Below, one piece after another: positions 43,479 through 55,477 of a stretch of DNA of 64,000 bases. The notes under the pieces are model-generated. The model was not told the origin of the DNA. It worked only from the letters and a program-made list of their open reading frames with translations, and searched no databases. How positions within the stretch are numbered: position 1 is the first letter of the stretch; each line of letters begins with the position of its first letter. The DNA comes from Zymoseptoria tritici IPO323 (Eukaryota > Ascomycota > Dothideomycetes > Mycosphaerellales > Mycosphaerellaceae). The position numbers and the translations under genes were made by a program. Location of the stretch: positions 2,914,001 through 2,978,000 of the forward strand of contig NC_018217.1 in the NCBI RefSeq assembly GCF_000219625.1, written 5' to 3'.

Positions 43479-43800
43479 GAGGTGGTTTGGTGAGATGATC
43501 TTGCTTTGAGTTGAGAGGATGTGTGTGGGGAGAAGGGGTTTGTCTGTTCATATCTTTCGAAACGGTGTACATGATTAAATATGTACACAAACTCATTCAC
43601 CGGCGTCGCTTAGCCTGTGCATCAAAGACAATGCCGCGAATAGCCAGCATCGTCTGATCGCCTTCTTAACTGCATGCAAGCCCATCTGAGACTTTGAAGT
43701 CGCACTCATGTCATGCATGATCTATCTTGTTCATGCATGGCCCGCCAAGACCTGGACTTCAGTCCAAGATCCCTCCAGGGTCTCACGCTCCTGGTAAGAG
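43479..43800. other. Short intergenic region, no gene seen
   Basis: About 320 bp between two minus-strand genes, presumably promoter of the hypothetical gene on its left. Nothing specific is recognised. Confidence 0.4.
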
Positions 43801-44700
43801 TCAGTACATGCGTCCCTCTTGATCAAGTATCGATCGATCACTTACCTCAGCACTGGTACGCTCAGCGGTCGTAGCCGTAGGTCTCGACCTCATAGTTCCA
43901 GCACGATCCTCCAATGCATCGATCAGTTGCCCTTTCAGATCGTAAGCGGCCTTCAGCGCAATGTAGCGATTAAGCACGCCGACCAAAGTTCGCTCGTGCA
44001 ACTCGACTTTGGCTTGGGTGGTCAGAAGCTCTTCGTTGTTGCGGCGGTAGCGTCTATGTAGCTTGCGCTTACACTCGCGGACATGGGCGAGGTCCTGGCG
44101 AAGGGATAGGTTTTCTTCACGGAGCTGGCGCCGGGTTTGGCTGTCGAGGTCGTCCGAGTGGGGAGATGAGAGGACCGTGGATGGGCGCTCGCACTTACTT
44201 GATGGCATTGGTGGAGCCTCAGGACGATTGGCTTCAGCAGGATCGTCTTCGGGATCTGAGTACTCCCAAATGACTGGCTCCCTCTCCGGGCCAGGTACGA
44301 GCTTGAGGTCCTTCTTGGTTATGCCGGAGCGAGCGGCGGGCGTGATCCGTGCCCAGTACAGTCCGAAGATCTTGTAGATGAAAATGGTGACCGCGTCGAA
44401 AAAGGTGCCGATGAGGCAGATCGCGATCATGTCGCAGAGGATGTTCTTGGCGAAGTTTGCTTTGATGCCCAGCGCCGTGAGGGTTCTGCCGCAGAGGGTG
44501 AGAGGTACGATGGTGTTACCCGGGAAGGCGAGAGGCAGGATGAGATACGAGAAGACGATCAGGCGGAGAGTAATTTCGACTGTGGTTCCTGCGATGCCCA
44601 TAGCTGTGTGGGAATTGCCGGAGCGTGTGATGGGCACGAGAAGATGTTCGGAGACCATCTCTAGCAGCCAAATCACCCACTGGAGGGTGTCGAGGGCCAT
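43801..44700 (-). CDS. Hypothetical membrane protein with C-terminal coiled coil
   Basis: An open frame of 299 codons of unknown family. The N-terminal 115 residues hold three or four hydrophobic segments (LQWVIWLLEMVSEHLLV; TLRLIVFSYLILPLAF; ILCDMIAICLIGTFFDAVTI). A hydrophilic acidic linker follows (VIWEYSDPEDDPAEANRPE), then a likely coiled coil rich in Leu, Arg and Glu (RRQLREENLSLRQDLAHVRE, and on to LLTTQAKVELHERTL). A GTAAGT-like donor sits inside the frame at PSSK, so an intron could remove part of the linker, but no matching acceptor is compelling. Membrane anchoring with a cytosolic coiled coil is the only functional hint. Confidence 0.6.
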   Translation of the reverse strand: MALDTLQWVIWLLEMVSEHLLVPITRSGNSHTAMGIAGTTVEITLRLIVFSYLILPLAFPGNTIVPLTLCGRTLTALGIKANFAKNILCDMIAICLIGTFFDAVTIFIYKIFGLYWARITPAARSGITKKDLKLVPGPEREPVIWEYSDPEDDPAEANRPEAPPMPSSKCERPSTVLSSPHSDDLDSQTRRQLREENLSLRQDLAHVRECKRKLHRRYRRNNEELLTTQAKVELHERTLVGVLNRYIALKAAYDLKGQLIDALEDRAGTMRSRPTATTAERTSAEVSDRSILDQEGRMY

Positions 44701-45206
44701 GATTGCGACTTGGTTGTGGGAAGGTTGCGGGAACTGTTATGACGGGAGGCAGGGAGGAAGGTAACGAACGGACGTGTGGCCAGCGCTCGCCTGATATATT
44801 GGCAGATGTGCGCGGTCGCTGAAAAATGGCAGACGAGAACCAACGGGGCGATATACGGGATGTGATCCGCAGCTTGTACAGACAAGCCGTACCGCGGTCG
44901 GTAGGTGTCCCCCAATTTCACATTCTTCGGTAAAGTGTATGCGAGGTCCACAAAAGTTTTCGATATGGTTCGAAGCTTTGCCTCGTATGGAAGGTTTGGG
45001 CCATACCAAGATGCGGACCTGTCGTGCCGAGCAAGCCCAATCATGACTGCAGCTCCGTCCACTGGCACTTGTTCCGTACGTGATATGTGTTCCAATGGCG
45101 ACGACCACAAGTGAAATTCGGAAATCGCAAGGTTCGAGGTAATGTCCCAGTTCCATCGAGAGAGACGCACTGCGAATAGCTGGATTTTGCGGCCAAGATA
45201 TCATCG
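44701..45206. other. Intergenic region, no gene seen
   Basis: About 500 bp between the hypothetical membrane protein and the 3' end of the NDUFAF6-like gene. Overlapping minus-strand frames here lack motifs. Confidence 0.45.
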
Positions 45207-46394
45207 TCATATCTTCCGCTTACGATACGCCCAGAATGCTCTCCATGGTAGCTTCCAATCCGTCACCCGCAATTTCGAATTGAACACGTCAAAGTCATTC
45301 TTCTGCAGCTTGTCCAGCCATACTTGGGTGGCGACCGCAGGCATGTACACCCCGAACGCCCTTTCAATCTCCTGGGTCTGCGTTTCGGCCTTTCCAACCG
45401 TGGGGAGATGGACATGTTCCTCTTCGTCTTGGTGCTCGTACTCGTGTCCAGCTTCCTTGCCGGCGCGGATGTTGTCCAACATTTGCCGAGCTGTGATCAA
45501 ATGGTCGTTTGCGCGTGTGGCGACCTCGAAGACCGCGTCACGCAGACCATGCGCGGAGGCGCCATTGCGAAGCACGTCTTCTTCTCGCACAGCACACTTT
45601 GCCATGATGTCCAGAGGAAGCATCACGGCGCCCTGTCGGCTTGCACCCACATCGCCAGAGAACTGACCTTGGTTGCTGTGGGTGTTTGCTGGCCCCGGGA
45701 AGGCTATCAACGGCAAGCCGCGGAGCACGGCAGATATGCCAATCGCCTTCCCAATGTGTGAAGCGATGTGGTCCGCGGTCAAGCTGGCCATGGGCAGAGA
45801 TTGCAGGGTGAGATACAGGAGTGTGCTGTATGTGTTCTCGGCGTAGCTTTCCAGACTGGCAATGTCCGGGTAGGGTGGATTGGACAGATACTTCTCTCTC
45901 GTGTCGATGATTCGCATGAACCATGATTTGCTAAATTTCGATTTGCCGCCACTTTGCGCTGCCAATTGGTCTGATGCCTGAGCGATGAGAAGAGCGATCG
46001 GTTGCTTCGGTGGTGAGCCGGCCAGAGACTTCGTGACGGCATCGCGTTGAAATTGAAGACGCATGGCTCCTATTGTCGGTGTTGAGGTCGTGTCTGCTGT
46101 GCGAGCCACATCGATGTTAAATGCTCGCAGGGCAACATAGGCGTCTCGAGCGTGGCTCGGTATATAGGGCAACAGCAGAGATGATGGTGTGTCGTATTTG
46201 CGAAGCGAGTCCAGGCAGTATGTCCTTGCTCGGTCGATCTCGTCGGCGGAAGATATCGATGCCGGTGTGACGACTTTGCTGGACTCCCAGCGCCGTTGAT
46301 ATATTCCTGATGGTCTTAATGAGGCAAATGCCCTCGATATGAGTTGACTTCCATTGTCTCTCATCGGCGTGGACTTGATGAATGTCATCGACAT
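45207..46394 (-). CDS. NDUFAF6-like mitochondrial complex I assembly factor
   Basis: A single-exon protein of 395 residues in the squalene/phytoene synthase fold family, NDUFAF6 branch. The N-terminus is basic with Arg, Ser and Ala (LISRAFASLRPSGIYQRRWE), a likely mitochondrial presequence. Family stretches are ARTYCLDSLRKYDTPSSLLL, PYIPSHARDAYVALRAFNID, RLQFQRDAV, and AENTYSTLLYLTLQSL followed by HIASHIGKAIGISAVLRGLP. The Asp-rich catalytic motifs of true phytoene synthases are not kept, as in other assembly factors. The human homologue is needed for early complex I assembly. An acidic insert (HEYEHQDEEEHVHLP) is local. The start is 228 bp from the divergent RAD5 start. Confidence 0.88.
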   Translation of the reverse strand: MSMTFIKSTPMRDNGSQLISRAFASLRPSGIYQRRWESSKVVTPASISSADEIDRARTYCLDSLRKYDTPSSLLLPYIPSHARDAYVALRAFNIDVARTADTTSTPTIGAMRLQFQRDAVTKSLAGSPPKQPIALLIAQASDQLAAQSGGKSKFSKSWFMRIIDTREKYLSNPPYPDIASLESYAENTYSTLLYLTLQSLPMASLTADHIASHIGKAIGISAVLRGLPLIAFPGPANTHSNQGQFSGDVGASRQGAVMLPLDIMAKCAVREEDVLRNGASAHGLRDAVFEVATRANDHLITARQMLDNIRAGKEAGHEYEHQDEEEHVHLPTVGKAETQTQEIERAFGVYMPAVATQVWLDKLQKNDFDVFNSKLRVTDWKLPWRAFWAYRKRKI

Positions 46395-46621
46395 GGTAAA
46401 GTGTTTAGGACTCCCGTCCGTGGCCAGTGTTATCTTCTGAGGTTCTCCATCGCAATGGCCGATGTTGATCTCTTTTCATCATCATGTTCGCATCTCCAAT
46501 CGTCATTAAATTTTGAAGCGGCTTGGCGTGTCAAGCTCGCGTTCACTCCGCGTCAACCTACGGCAAGGGTCTCTTCAATTCTCAGAGCGAGAAACACCTT
46601 TTCCTCCTCATCACCGCCATC

Positions 46622-49600
46622 ATGGACATAGACGACCGACCTCACAAGAAGAGACGCTTCTTCGCCGACGACTCTATCACCGACGAACCCAGTCTGCACA
46701 AAGAGACGACTTTGCCAGATGAAGTAGATGCTTTGCCAGAAACATCATCCCGCTCAGATACCACTGCCAACAAGGAGAATGCCTTCGATGCCGAGACTTT
46801 CACTGGAATCGTAGGAGGCGATGTATCGGAAGCCACAGTTCGCACACTTCAGAGCATACACGGGAACAATCTCGAGGCGGCCATCAACGCATACTTCGAC
46901 GGATCATGGAAGACAGCAGTAGCACCACGACCATCGACAGCAAAGCAGCAACAGTTGGGAATGCGAAGAGAGTCGTCACAAGCCAGTAAGAATGGAACAC
47001 CGAGCAGAGCGTTGTCAAGCTCGCCACCGCAACGAGCAGCATTGGACAGCATGCCCAAGATGAGATACATTGGTGCTTTGGGTGTGGCGGGCTGGATGAC
47101 GCGGAGCGGGACCGGTTTTCTCAAACCAGATGACAATGTCAAGATACAGCGGGTCAGACAACAGCTCGGGCAGAACTCTTCTCGTGGTGGAAAAGGAAGG
47201 CAGGCTACGAGGAGGACTCAAGATGTGGTCGTTCGGTTCACAAGCCAAGATGGGACGGAGCTTGGTCGCTTGGAGAAAGATTCGGCGATGTGGGTGGGTG
47301 CGCTGATTGATCAAGGGGTATGTCACTTTGAAGGACACTGCATCTTTGCTCCAGAGAGGATCAGAACGAACGACACAGTATACTTGCAACTGCGGTGTTA
47401 TATACTGCGGCCGGTCTTTGAAGCCGGCAACTTCATCAAGCCGAACGACAACAATCGACAGACTGGGATATTCGAAGCTAAAGAGACGAACGAGGAGAGA
47501 GATTTGAGACTTCGCCAGATAGGACTGGTGAAGCTGTTCTCGGAGATCAATCTGCAGCCATCGACTACAAGCGAGATGGCAGCGAAACACAAGCGGGAGG
47601 GTATCCTGCAAGCCGCAGAGATCGCTGAGCAGTACGACGCGCAAGACAGGAAAGGCAAAGACAAAGATGAAGCTGCTGGATCGAGTCCGCCTTCAGCGGA
47701 AGAAGCCGAAGAGGGAGCAGAGCTCGAGCAAGACCAGCTTGATACGCTATACAAAAAGGCGCAATCATTCGACTTCAACACGCCAACAGCCGAGCCGGCA
47801 TCGACGTTTACACTGGATTTGCGTAAGTACCAAAAGCAGGCTCTACACTGGATGCTCAACAAGGAGACTCGCGAGAAGAGCGAGAAACAGCAGAGCATGC
47901 ATCCTCTGTGGGAAGAATACGCATGGCCCAAGAAAGACGCAGAAGACAAAGACTTGCCCCCCGTGGAAGGCCAAGACTGCTTCTATGTCAATCCGTACAG
48001 CGGCGAGATGAGCCTTGACTTCCCAGTGCAGGAACAGACATGCCTGGGAGGAGTGTTGGCGGATGAGATGGGGCTGGGTAAGACGATCGAGATGCTCTCT
48101 TTGATACATTCGCACAAGTCGCCCGAGCATCTTGAGGTCCTTGACGATACGGACGTCAAGATCGATGCCGTCAGCAGTCTTGCGAGGGAGTCGATGGCAT
48201 CCAGCACAGTGAGGAAAGCTCCCGCGACAACACTGGTAGTCGCGCCAATGTCATTGCTCGCTCAGTGGGCCAGCGAAGCAGAGAAGGCATCAAAGGCGGG
48301 CACGCTCAAGGTTCTGGTGTACTACGGCACCGAGAAGGGTGCAAACTTGCAGACCATCTGCTGTGGCTCGAACGTCAGCTCTGCTCCGAATGTGATCATC
48401 ACCAGCTACGGCGTGGTGCTGTCCGAATTCAATTCCGTGGCGAACTCTCTCGGAGGCAATCGAGCTGCCTCCGGTGGCTTGTTCGGCGTGGAGTACTGGC
48501 GTGTCATCCTCGATGAAGCACACATGATCAAGAATCGACAATCGAAGACTGCAAAGGCTTGCTACGAGATTGCTGCTACTCATCGCTGGGTTCTCACCGG
48601 AACGCCAATTGTCAACAGACTTGAAGACCTCTTCAGTCTTGTTCGCTTCCTGCGTGTCGAACCTTGGAACAACTTCAGTTTCTGGAAGACGTTCATCACA
48701 GCGCCGTTCGAGAAGGGTGACTTCATGCGCGCGTTGGATGTCGTGCAGACGGTGCTCGAACCGATCGTGCTGCGACGGACGAAGGACATGAAGACCCCTG
48801 ACGGCGAGGCACTTGTTCCGCTTCCGCCAAAGACTGTAATAGTTGAGAAGGTCGTTCTATCCCAGCCCGAGCGGGACGTCTACTCGCACATCTTCACTAG
48901 AGCGAAGCGGACTTTCAATGCCAATGTCGAAGCTGGCACGCTGATGAAGAGCTACACGACTATCTTTGCACAAATTTTGCGTCTGAGACAAAGCTGTTGC
49001 CACCCAATTCTCACCCGCAGCAAAGCCATTGTGGCGGATGAAGAAGATGCTGCAGCGGCCGCAGACATTGCCAATGGCCTTGCCGACGACATGGACTTGG
49101 CCTCTCTCATCGAGCGCTTCGAAGCGGATGAGGCAGACCAAGACGCCAGCAAGTTTGGCGCCCACGTCCTCAAGCAAATCCAAGACGAGTCAGAGATGGA
49201 ATGCCCCATTTGCAGCGAGGAGCCCATGGAAGAACAAGCAGTCACAGGATGCTGGCATTCAGCCTGCAAGAAGTGCCTGCTCGACTACATTGAGCATCAA
49301 ACCGCGAAGAACGAAGTTCCTCGCTGCTTCAACTGCCGCGAACCGATCAGTGTGCGAGATGTCTTCGAGGTCATCAAGCACGACGATGACACTGATGACG
49401 ATGAGTCCGGTCTCCTCGCCGCCGCTGTGGACGCCGATGACGACGACGACCTCTACAGCAGCACACAACCCAAGTTATCTTCGAAAGCCAAGCCCCGCAT
49501 CTCCCTCCGCCGCGTCAATCAGCTCTCCTCTGCCAAGATCTCCACTCTCCTAAGTCAACTCCGCCGCCTCAAAAAGTCCGACCCACTTTCCAAGTCCGTC

Positions 49601-50102
49601 GTCTTCTCGCAATTCACCTCTTTCCTCGACCTTCTTGGTCCCGCTCTCTCCCAACATAACATCTCCTACCTCCGCTTCGACGGCAGCATGTCACAAAAAG
49701 AGCGCGCAAAAGTGCTCATCGAATTCGCAGCGCGCCCGAAGTTCACGGTGCTGTTGTTGAGTCTGAGAGCTGGCGGCGTGGGATTGAACCTGACGTGTGC
49801 GAAGAGAGTGTACATGATGGATCCATGGTGGAGTTTTGCCGTCGAGGCGCAGGCGATTGATCGTGTGCATCGCATGGGCCAGACGGAGGCGGTGGATGTG
49901 GTGAGGTTTGTGGTGGAGGGCAGCATCGAGGAGAAGATGTTGAGGGTGCAGGAGAGGAAGAAGTTCTTGTGAGTCGCACTGACACTGCTCGTCCCTTTGA
50001 CATCATCGCTAACCTGATCGTAGGGCAAGTTCGTTGGGCATGATGAGCGAAGACGAGAAGAAGATGCAGCGCATTGAGGATATTCGGGAGTTGCTGAGTT
50101 GA
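46622..50102 (+). CDS. RAD5: Rad5-type DNA repair helicase and ubiquitin ligase
   Basis: Two exons, 46622-49968 and 50024-50102, join to 1141 residues; the second restores the C-terminus (FLASSLGMMSEDEKKMQR and on). The start at MDIDDRPHKKRRFF was preferred over an in-frame ATG 33 codons upstream. Rad5 promotes error-free damage tolerance by polyubiquitinating PCNA and by fork reversal, in the nucleus. Domains in order: a UBA-like stretch (residues 60-100), HIRAN from about 145 (MRYIGALGVAGWMTRSGTGF), SNF2 ATPase with Walker A LADEMGLGKTIEML near 475-490 and the DEAH box VILDEAHMIKNRQSK near 630, a C3HC4 RING near 860-905 (CPICSEEP through CFNCREP), and helicase C near 990-1115 with SLRAGGVGLNL and DRVHRMGQT. 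All catalytic motifs are intact. Confidence 0.97.
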
Positions 50103-50220
50103 GCAGAGAACCCCAGCCGGGCACGACTATTTTCGAGAGGCATATCTGTACTGCAAACATGCTCAACAACGCTTGCACTATCAACAACATGTACAGCTCA
50201 TCTTTATCGATCTCTCTCAC

Positions 50221-52561
50221 CTACCCACCAGTCCCTCCATAATCCCCGGTTCCCCTACTAATCCAAACCTGGCCCACCAACACCGCCTCACCCACCACCA
50301 TCGCCACCGCAATAATCGGCAAATTCACCCTCGCAAAATCCAAACTCCTCACATGAATATGTTTCCTCCTCAAAATATCCCTCCACAACAACCCCGCCAA
50401 ACTCGCGCTGAAAGCCGTACTGAACGCCCCATAATTCACCCCAATCGCCATACTATACACCGTCGCCCAGAACGTCCTTTGCGATATCGCCGTCCCATTA
50501 ATCTGCGCGATCCTCACCCAAGCCTGAATAATCCGCGACAACAAAATCGTCGTGCCGATATTCGTGCCTGCGAAATTACACAGCACCACGCTGAGGAATC
50601 CCATGCCGCCGATGGCGCCGATGGTGCCGGTTTTGCGGACCCAGTGGTCCCAGCCGTGGGCGAAGACGGGGACCCAGCCCTTTGTGACGAGGGCTTGGAC
50701 GAGGATGAACATGGCGAAGGCGAAGGGGACGAGTTTGAGGGGGAGGTGGGAGAGGACGGCCATTACTGTGGGGAAGGTTTCGCCGAGGTAGCGGTGGAGG
50801 CGGGTGAGGAGGGAGGAGAGGGTTGTTGGTTGGTGAGGGGGTGGAGGGAGAGAGCATGTGTTTGGGCCGAGTTCAGGGAATCCAGAAGGCCGGCTTGGCT
50901 TCTGTTCGAGCTCCGTGGTGGGCGCCTTTTCATCGTTGATGTGGTCTTTTGGGGGCTCTGGTGTGGATAGTACGCCATGCGGAGTGGTCGCGTGTCCGTT
51001 CAGTGAAGAGAAGCCCGTTCCACTCCTCGGAACTTGGTTCTGACTTGACTTCATCTCATCCACAGTCTCCATCTCGATCGCCAAGGCATCAGGAGACTGT
51101 GTTCGTCGAAGCCCGAATCCAGAAGACGCCACCTCAGTCTCCTGGATCTCGTCCGAGGAAGAAGCGCTTTTCGAAGCACTGGTCGCCTTGGCCCTGTAGT
51201 GCTCTTCGGCTCGCGCTCGCTCGATTTCTTCACGACCTTTGCGGGCGATTTCACGAGTCTTTTTCCGGCGCATCCAGCCGAAGCCAATGTCCCAACAGAA
51301 CCTGGATGATCGTCAGTCACAATCCTCGCATTCGGTGCACAACGCTGCTGGACTTACATGATAAAAGCACCAGGCAGGGTCACGTAAAACACCGGCTGCT
51401 CATGTCCATTTTGACTGCTCGCATTCAGCGCCAGAATGGTAATCAGTACCGTAGCCATGACCAGCGCTCCGAACGAAGCACCTCCCTTGTCCAGGAAGGG
51501 ATTCATGATTTCTTCCAGCTGCATCATATTATGGCGCTCATCATCGTCGTCGGCGTCTTCCGCGGCTCCACGACCTCCGGGAATATTTGGGTTGATGGGT
51601 TTTCTGTTCTTGAACTCGTTCGGGAGCTCGTGGAGTTTGATCGACCGCGGAATCAAGTTTTCGCCGGGAAAGACGATGTACAGCAGAAATGGAAAGATGA
51701 TGATCGCGGTGACGATGGTCGGTACGATCATGTTCGCTGTGTAGTGAATGAACTTGACGCCAAACGCTCCCGCTAGGACCAAATTCGTGGGATTTGAAGA
51801 GACTAAGATGGCAGACCCTATATTCGCGGCAGCAAATTGAGCATAGATCCATGCTCGAGGGTGCTCAATATTGCTGGAGACTCGAGTCATATAGGCCAAG
51901 AAAGCCGTACCACTGAGAATGACTGGATCATTCCCGGCGAGAGTCGTCAAGGCGAAGAAGAAGGAGTAGAGGTAGAAGTAAAGCCTGTGGCCATTCTTGC
52001 CGGCTTTCTGCAGGACTTTGAAGGCAAGGTAGCGGATTAGTCCCGAGGCGTCGATCGAAATGGCGATGTACGCGAGCGTTAGGAAGAATACCATGATGTC
52101 GATTGGATGAATGCTGTCAGTCCCGACAGTTCCATCGTGGACTTCCTTCCTTCCGATCGCGAGGATGGCCAGAAGAAAAAGGTCGGCGATGATGGGAGCT
52201 GTTACGAGGTCCACCGGGAACCGGACGATCCTGTACTTGGTACGACGGCTGCCTTCCTCCTCCGTCTGCTCATTTGCGCCATGACTGCTGATGTTATCGT
52301 CGGGTTGGCTTGGTCGAGGCGGTATTATTCGTAATGTACTGAGGACAGACCAGCCGGCGTTCCAGACTGGTCTAGGTATCCAGATCGGGATGTGGAAAGG
52401 GAACAGTACGATCAGATCTGTACAGCATGTCAATAATATGGCAACCACGGATCAACCAATTCCTCCAACATACTCGTAACGACAAAGACAATCAAAGTCA
52501 CGATTGACCGCCACTCTCGAATCTGGCTCGTGCTGACGTCCAGCTCCTCTTCTTGAGCCAT
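50221..52561 (-). CDS. ArsB/NhaD-superfamily (ion transporter) permease
   Basis: Three exons, 52561-52474, 52417-51358 and 51301-50221, join to 742 residues. The first join yields VVTNLIVLFPFHIPIWIP, the usual start of this fungal group, and the second yields GAFIMFCWDIGFGWMRRKK. About ten hydrophobic helices form two similar halves, the IT-superfamily plan. Signature loops are ALTTLAGNDPVILSGTAFLA and ANIGSAILVSSNPTNLVLAG in half 1, and NFAGTNIGTTILLSRIIQAW in half 2. A hydrophilic loop of about 200 residues, rich in Ser/Pro/Glu, separates the halves. Relatives move arsenite, sodium/proton or organic anions; substrate here is unknown. No arsenate reductase or arsenic regulator is adjacent, so a resistance role is not supported. 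It is convergent with RAD5 (119 bp apart). Confidence 0.87.
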
Positions 52562-53544
52562 GGTGTGCGTCTCGAGGTCTCAGACGGCGAGTGGTTTTGG
52601 TGAATGTCACCGAGAGACGTGAGGTGCATATTTGTTCGACATGGTGAAGTCTTTGAACGAAATTTGATCTTCGTATTCACATGACGGTTGGGCTGTGCAA
52701 GCTTGCCGTCCAATACCGCGTTCCCTTGTGAGGAGACTTTGGAACTGCGGTCTGGGGTTGGAGCAGACTGAGGCGAGAAAGTCGTGAGATGGTTGTTGTT
52801 TTCGAGACCGGCGGCCAAGCCTCGCAACAAATCATGAATATAGCGATATCAGTCGCTTTGCTTGCTATTTCATTGTGTCTTCATGGCTTGCATGGCCTCC
52901 TTGTTGCTGTGACAAGGTCTATGGTTGTCTCTTGCTGCCTCACGACTTTACTCGATCAGGCTTGGCTCAGGTCAGGTTCTTTGACCTCACTTCTCCGACG
53001 TTCCCTGCCAGGCGATCTGCTCGGTCACCAAGACTGTATATCGGACACTCTATGGTTGCACGTTTCTTATGATGCATCTCTCACTCGCCAACTCCATTGT
53101 GGCGGAGCAGTGCCCAGAAAGCGGCTGGCTTTCTGCAGCCTCGCTTCCATTCTACACCGGACAGCAGCGTTGTCCAATAGCAAAGCTTGCCAAGGGAATC
53201 CTTCGTGCTATCGCCAGCCTTGACAATGATTGAGCAACTCCCAGGAGGCCTCCGAACACGGCATGTGAGCACAAGACCGGTTTCCCAATGCGTGCTGCCA
53301 TCTCGTGTCATCCTTGTTCGATTGTCCTCCTGTCCTCTTGAGTCTTCACAAACCTGTGCCCGAGTGCGGCTACACCTTGAACACTTATCTTCTTGAACAA
53401 CCTCTCACTTGCTTTGGGGATACACAGTACTATTTGGAAGCCTTCGAACTTGATCATTTACATCTCCTCTGCGCTACTCAATCGGCCGGAGTTTGAACCT
53501 CAAGCACAGCATGCAAAGCCTCCCACCTTGACCCCCACGCGATT
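52562..53544. other. Divergent intergenic region, no gene seen
   Basis: About 980 bp between the permease and the membrane protein starts; CT-rich stretches near 53300-53420. No gene is recognised. Confidence 0.5.
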
Positions 53545-55477
53545 ATGCCCGCTGTATCGCCTGTCAGCGCTCTGAACTTTCTCACCGCCCGAGCCAATGA
53601 TGCGGCCTCGAACGCCTCAAGTACATCCGCCCAGGGCATACAAGTCGTCTGTGCCTGGCCAGTCTCGAGCCAATATGGGCCAAGTTCCAGGGTTCTGTAA
53701 GTAACTTGCAAACAACACAGCCGCTCGATCTTCCTGACTGACCGCCATCTCCCAGCTACTATATCCTCATTTGCACTTGCGTCTTTGCCCGTAAAGCCGA
53801 TTGGCTACGAAACGCTTGCGTCGGTCTGGCTTTGCTGCTTCCCGTCACCGCCGCTCTCCATGGGATAGTCCTGTCGGCCGTACACACTGATGGAGCGGTC
53901 GATATGGATGTGTATGGAGCCTTTCAGCTGTGCGCTATTGGTGTTCTTGCGGCTCCTGTTGCTGTGCGGCATTCGACGACATACTTCAATGATCCGGGGA
54001 GGAATTTGATTTTTGTTTGGACAGTGGTTCTGCTGAGTGGTGAGTCTGGTCTTAGCATCCTCTCGAAGTTGAGATATACGTGCTGACAGGAGCGTTTCGA
54101 TCAGGCCTGATCAGCCTCGCCGTGGAATTCTATCGCATCAACACCACACTCTGCCAGAATGACAACTTCGGCAATCCCATCACTAGCGTCCGCTCCTTTC
54201 CTTATGGCAATGCCAACTGCACCTTCCCTCGCTGCTCCACTGAAGAAGGTCCCTTCAGTCCCGTCCGCGGAGGCGCTGCGAATAATATCTACATCATACC
54301 AGCGCCAACGAGGCTCACTTTCCGTACTGCGACTTTGCTAGCAGCAGCGTGTTGTATTCCTGCGATCTTGCTACTGGTTTCCATGTGGTTCAAAATCCTG
54401 GAGTCAATCTGGAAGTCTTCCCATGCAAATGGATCGAAGTCAAGGAGAGGAAGCATGATGCCGGTAGAGGAACGGGAGCCGTCGATCTCGCATCCCATCC
54501 GGATCATAACCAACGATGAAAGCGAGAAGCCCAATGTCGACTATCACACCTCTCACCGTGAGCAAGCAGCAAGTTTCAGCAGCAACGACGGCGTGCTCCA
54601 TCGCCACCAGACCGGACCACCGTCCACCGACTCACCACCCTCTTCAGACCCACCGCCTGAGCCCAAACGCAGTCCAATCCCTCACCTCATCCGCTCCTAC
54701 GGCGAACCCACCTTCTTCACTCTCACAATCCTCACCATCCTCCTCCTAGGCGAGTTGAACCTTTTCTCACCTCAGGTCCGCTACCAGCAAGAACCTCTAG
54801 GCAATATCGGACAATGGTCTCCTCTGGCCGGTACAATCCTCGGTATCATCGGTTCCTTGTATCTCCTTCTCACGCAAGCCATCACAGAAGAGAAACATGC
54901 ACCCGGCGGAGAAGGACTAGGTCGACGGAGCGCTCGAGGCGCAATGGAAGTCGGCGAGTGGTTCGGGAACGTAGCGAGAAAAGTCTTCGACGACTCCGAG
55001 TTTAGACGAGGCAAAGCGATGGGGTATCCGGAGGTTCCTGGCGAGCGGGAGAGAAATCCGGGTTTGGGAGATACGATCTCGATTTATAGTCCGAGTATAC
55101 GCCGGGGTTCGGGCGGGAGTGATGATTCGGGGAGGAGTCGGGCTGGTGCTCCGATGACGAGGAGTCGGTCGAATACCCTTGAGGTGGTGAGGACCGAGAC
55201 GATGGATACGACGAGGAGGAAGACAGGGAAGAGGAGGGATACATTGGAAGTGCCGAGCAGTCCGGGACAGGCGAGAGTGACGGCTGTAGGAGGGACTCTG
55301 AGTCGATCCGTGTCGATGGAGGAGCCCAGGACGACCGAGGTGGCGGATATGCCGATTATTGTGGTGTCGCCGAGCGAAGTGCAGGTGCCGGAGAGGAGGG
55401 CGCAGTCGAGACGGCATACGGTTGAGTCTGCGATAGACGTCCAGCGGCCGGTGATGAAGAGAGAGGACGAGCAGTGA
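53545..55477 (+). CDS. Fungal-specific multispan membrane protein, unknown function
   Basis: Three exons, 53545-53696, 53756-54039 and 54090-55477, join to 607 residues. I recall the layout from other filamentous ascomycetes but know no function. The N-terminal region, GIQVVCAWPVSSQYGPSSRV, leads into helix 1 (YYILICTCVFARKADWL). Further helices are GLALLLPVTAALHGIVLSAV, VYGAFQLCAIGVLAAPVAV, FVWTVVLLSGAFRSGLIS, TLLAAACCIPAILLLVSMWF, FFTLTILTILLLGELNLFS and LAGTILGIIGSLYLLLTQ. Between helices 4 and 5 lies an extracytosolic loop with four Cys (TTLCQN, ANCTFPRCS). A cytosolic loop with charged low complexity separates helices 5 and 6, and the last 190 residues are a disordered Ser/Arg/Glu tail. 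The shape resembles a sensor or channel-like protein; this is speculation. Confidence 0.78.

Noticed and set aside
50221..52561. Reading the ArsB-like permease as part of an arsenic resistance cluster
   Set aside because: Neighbours are RAD5 and an unknown membrane protein; no arsenate reductase, methyltransferase or arsenic regulator is present.
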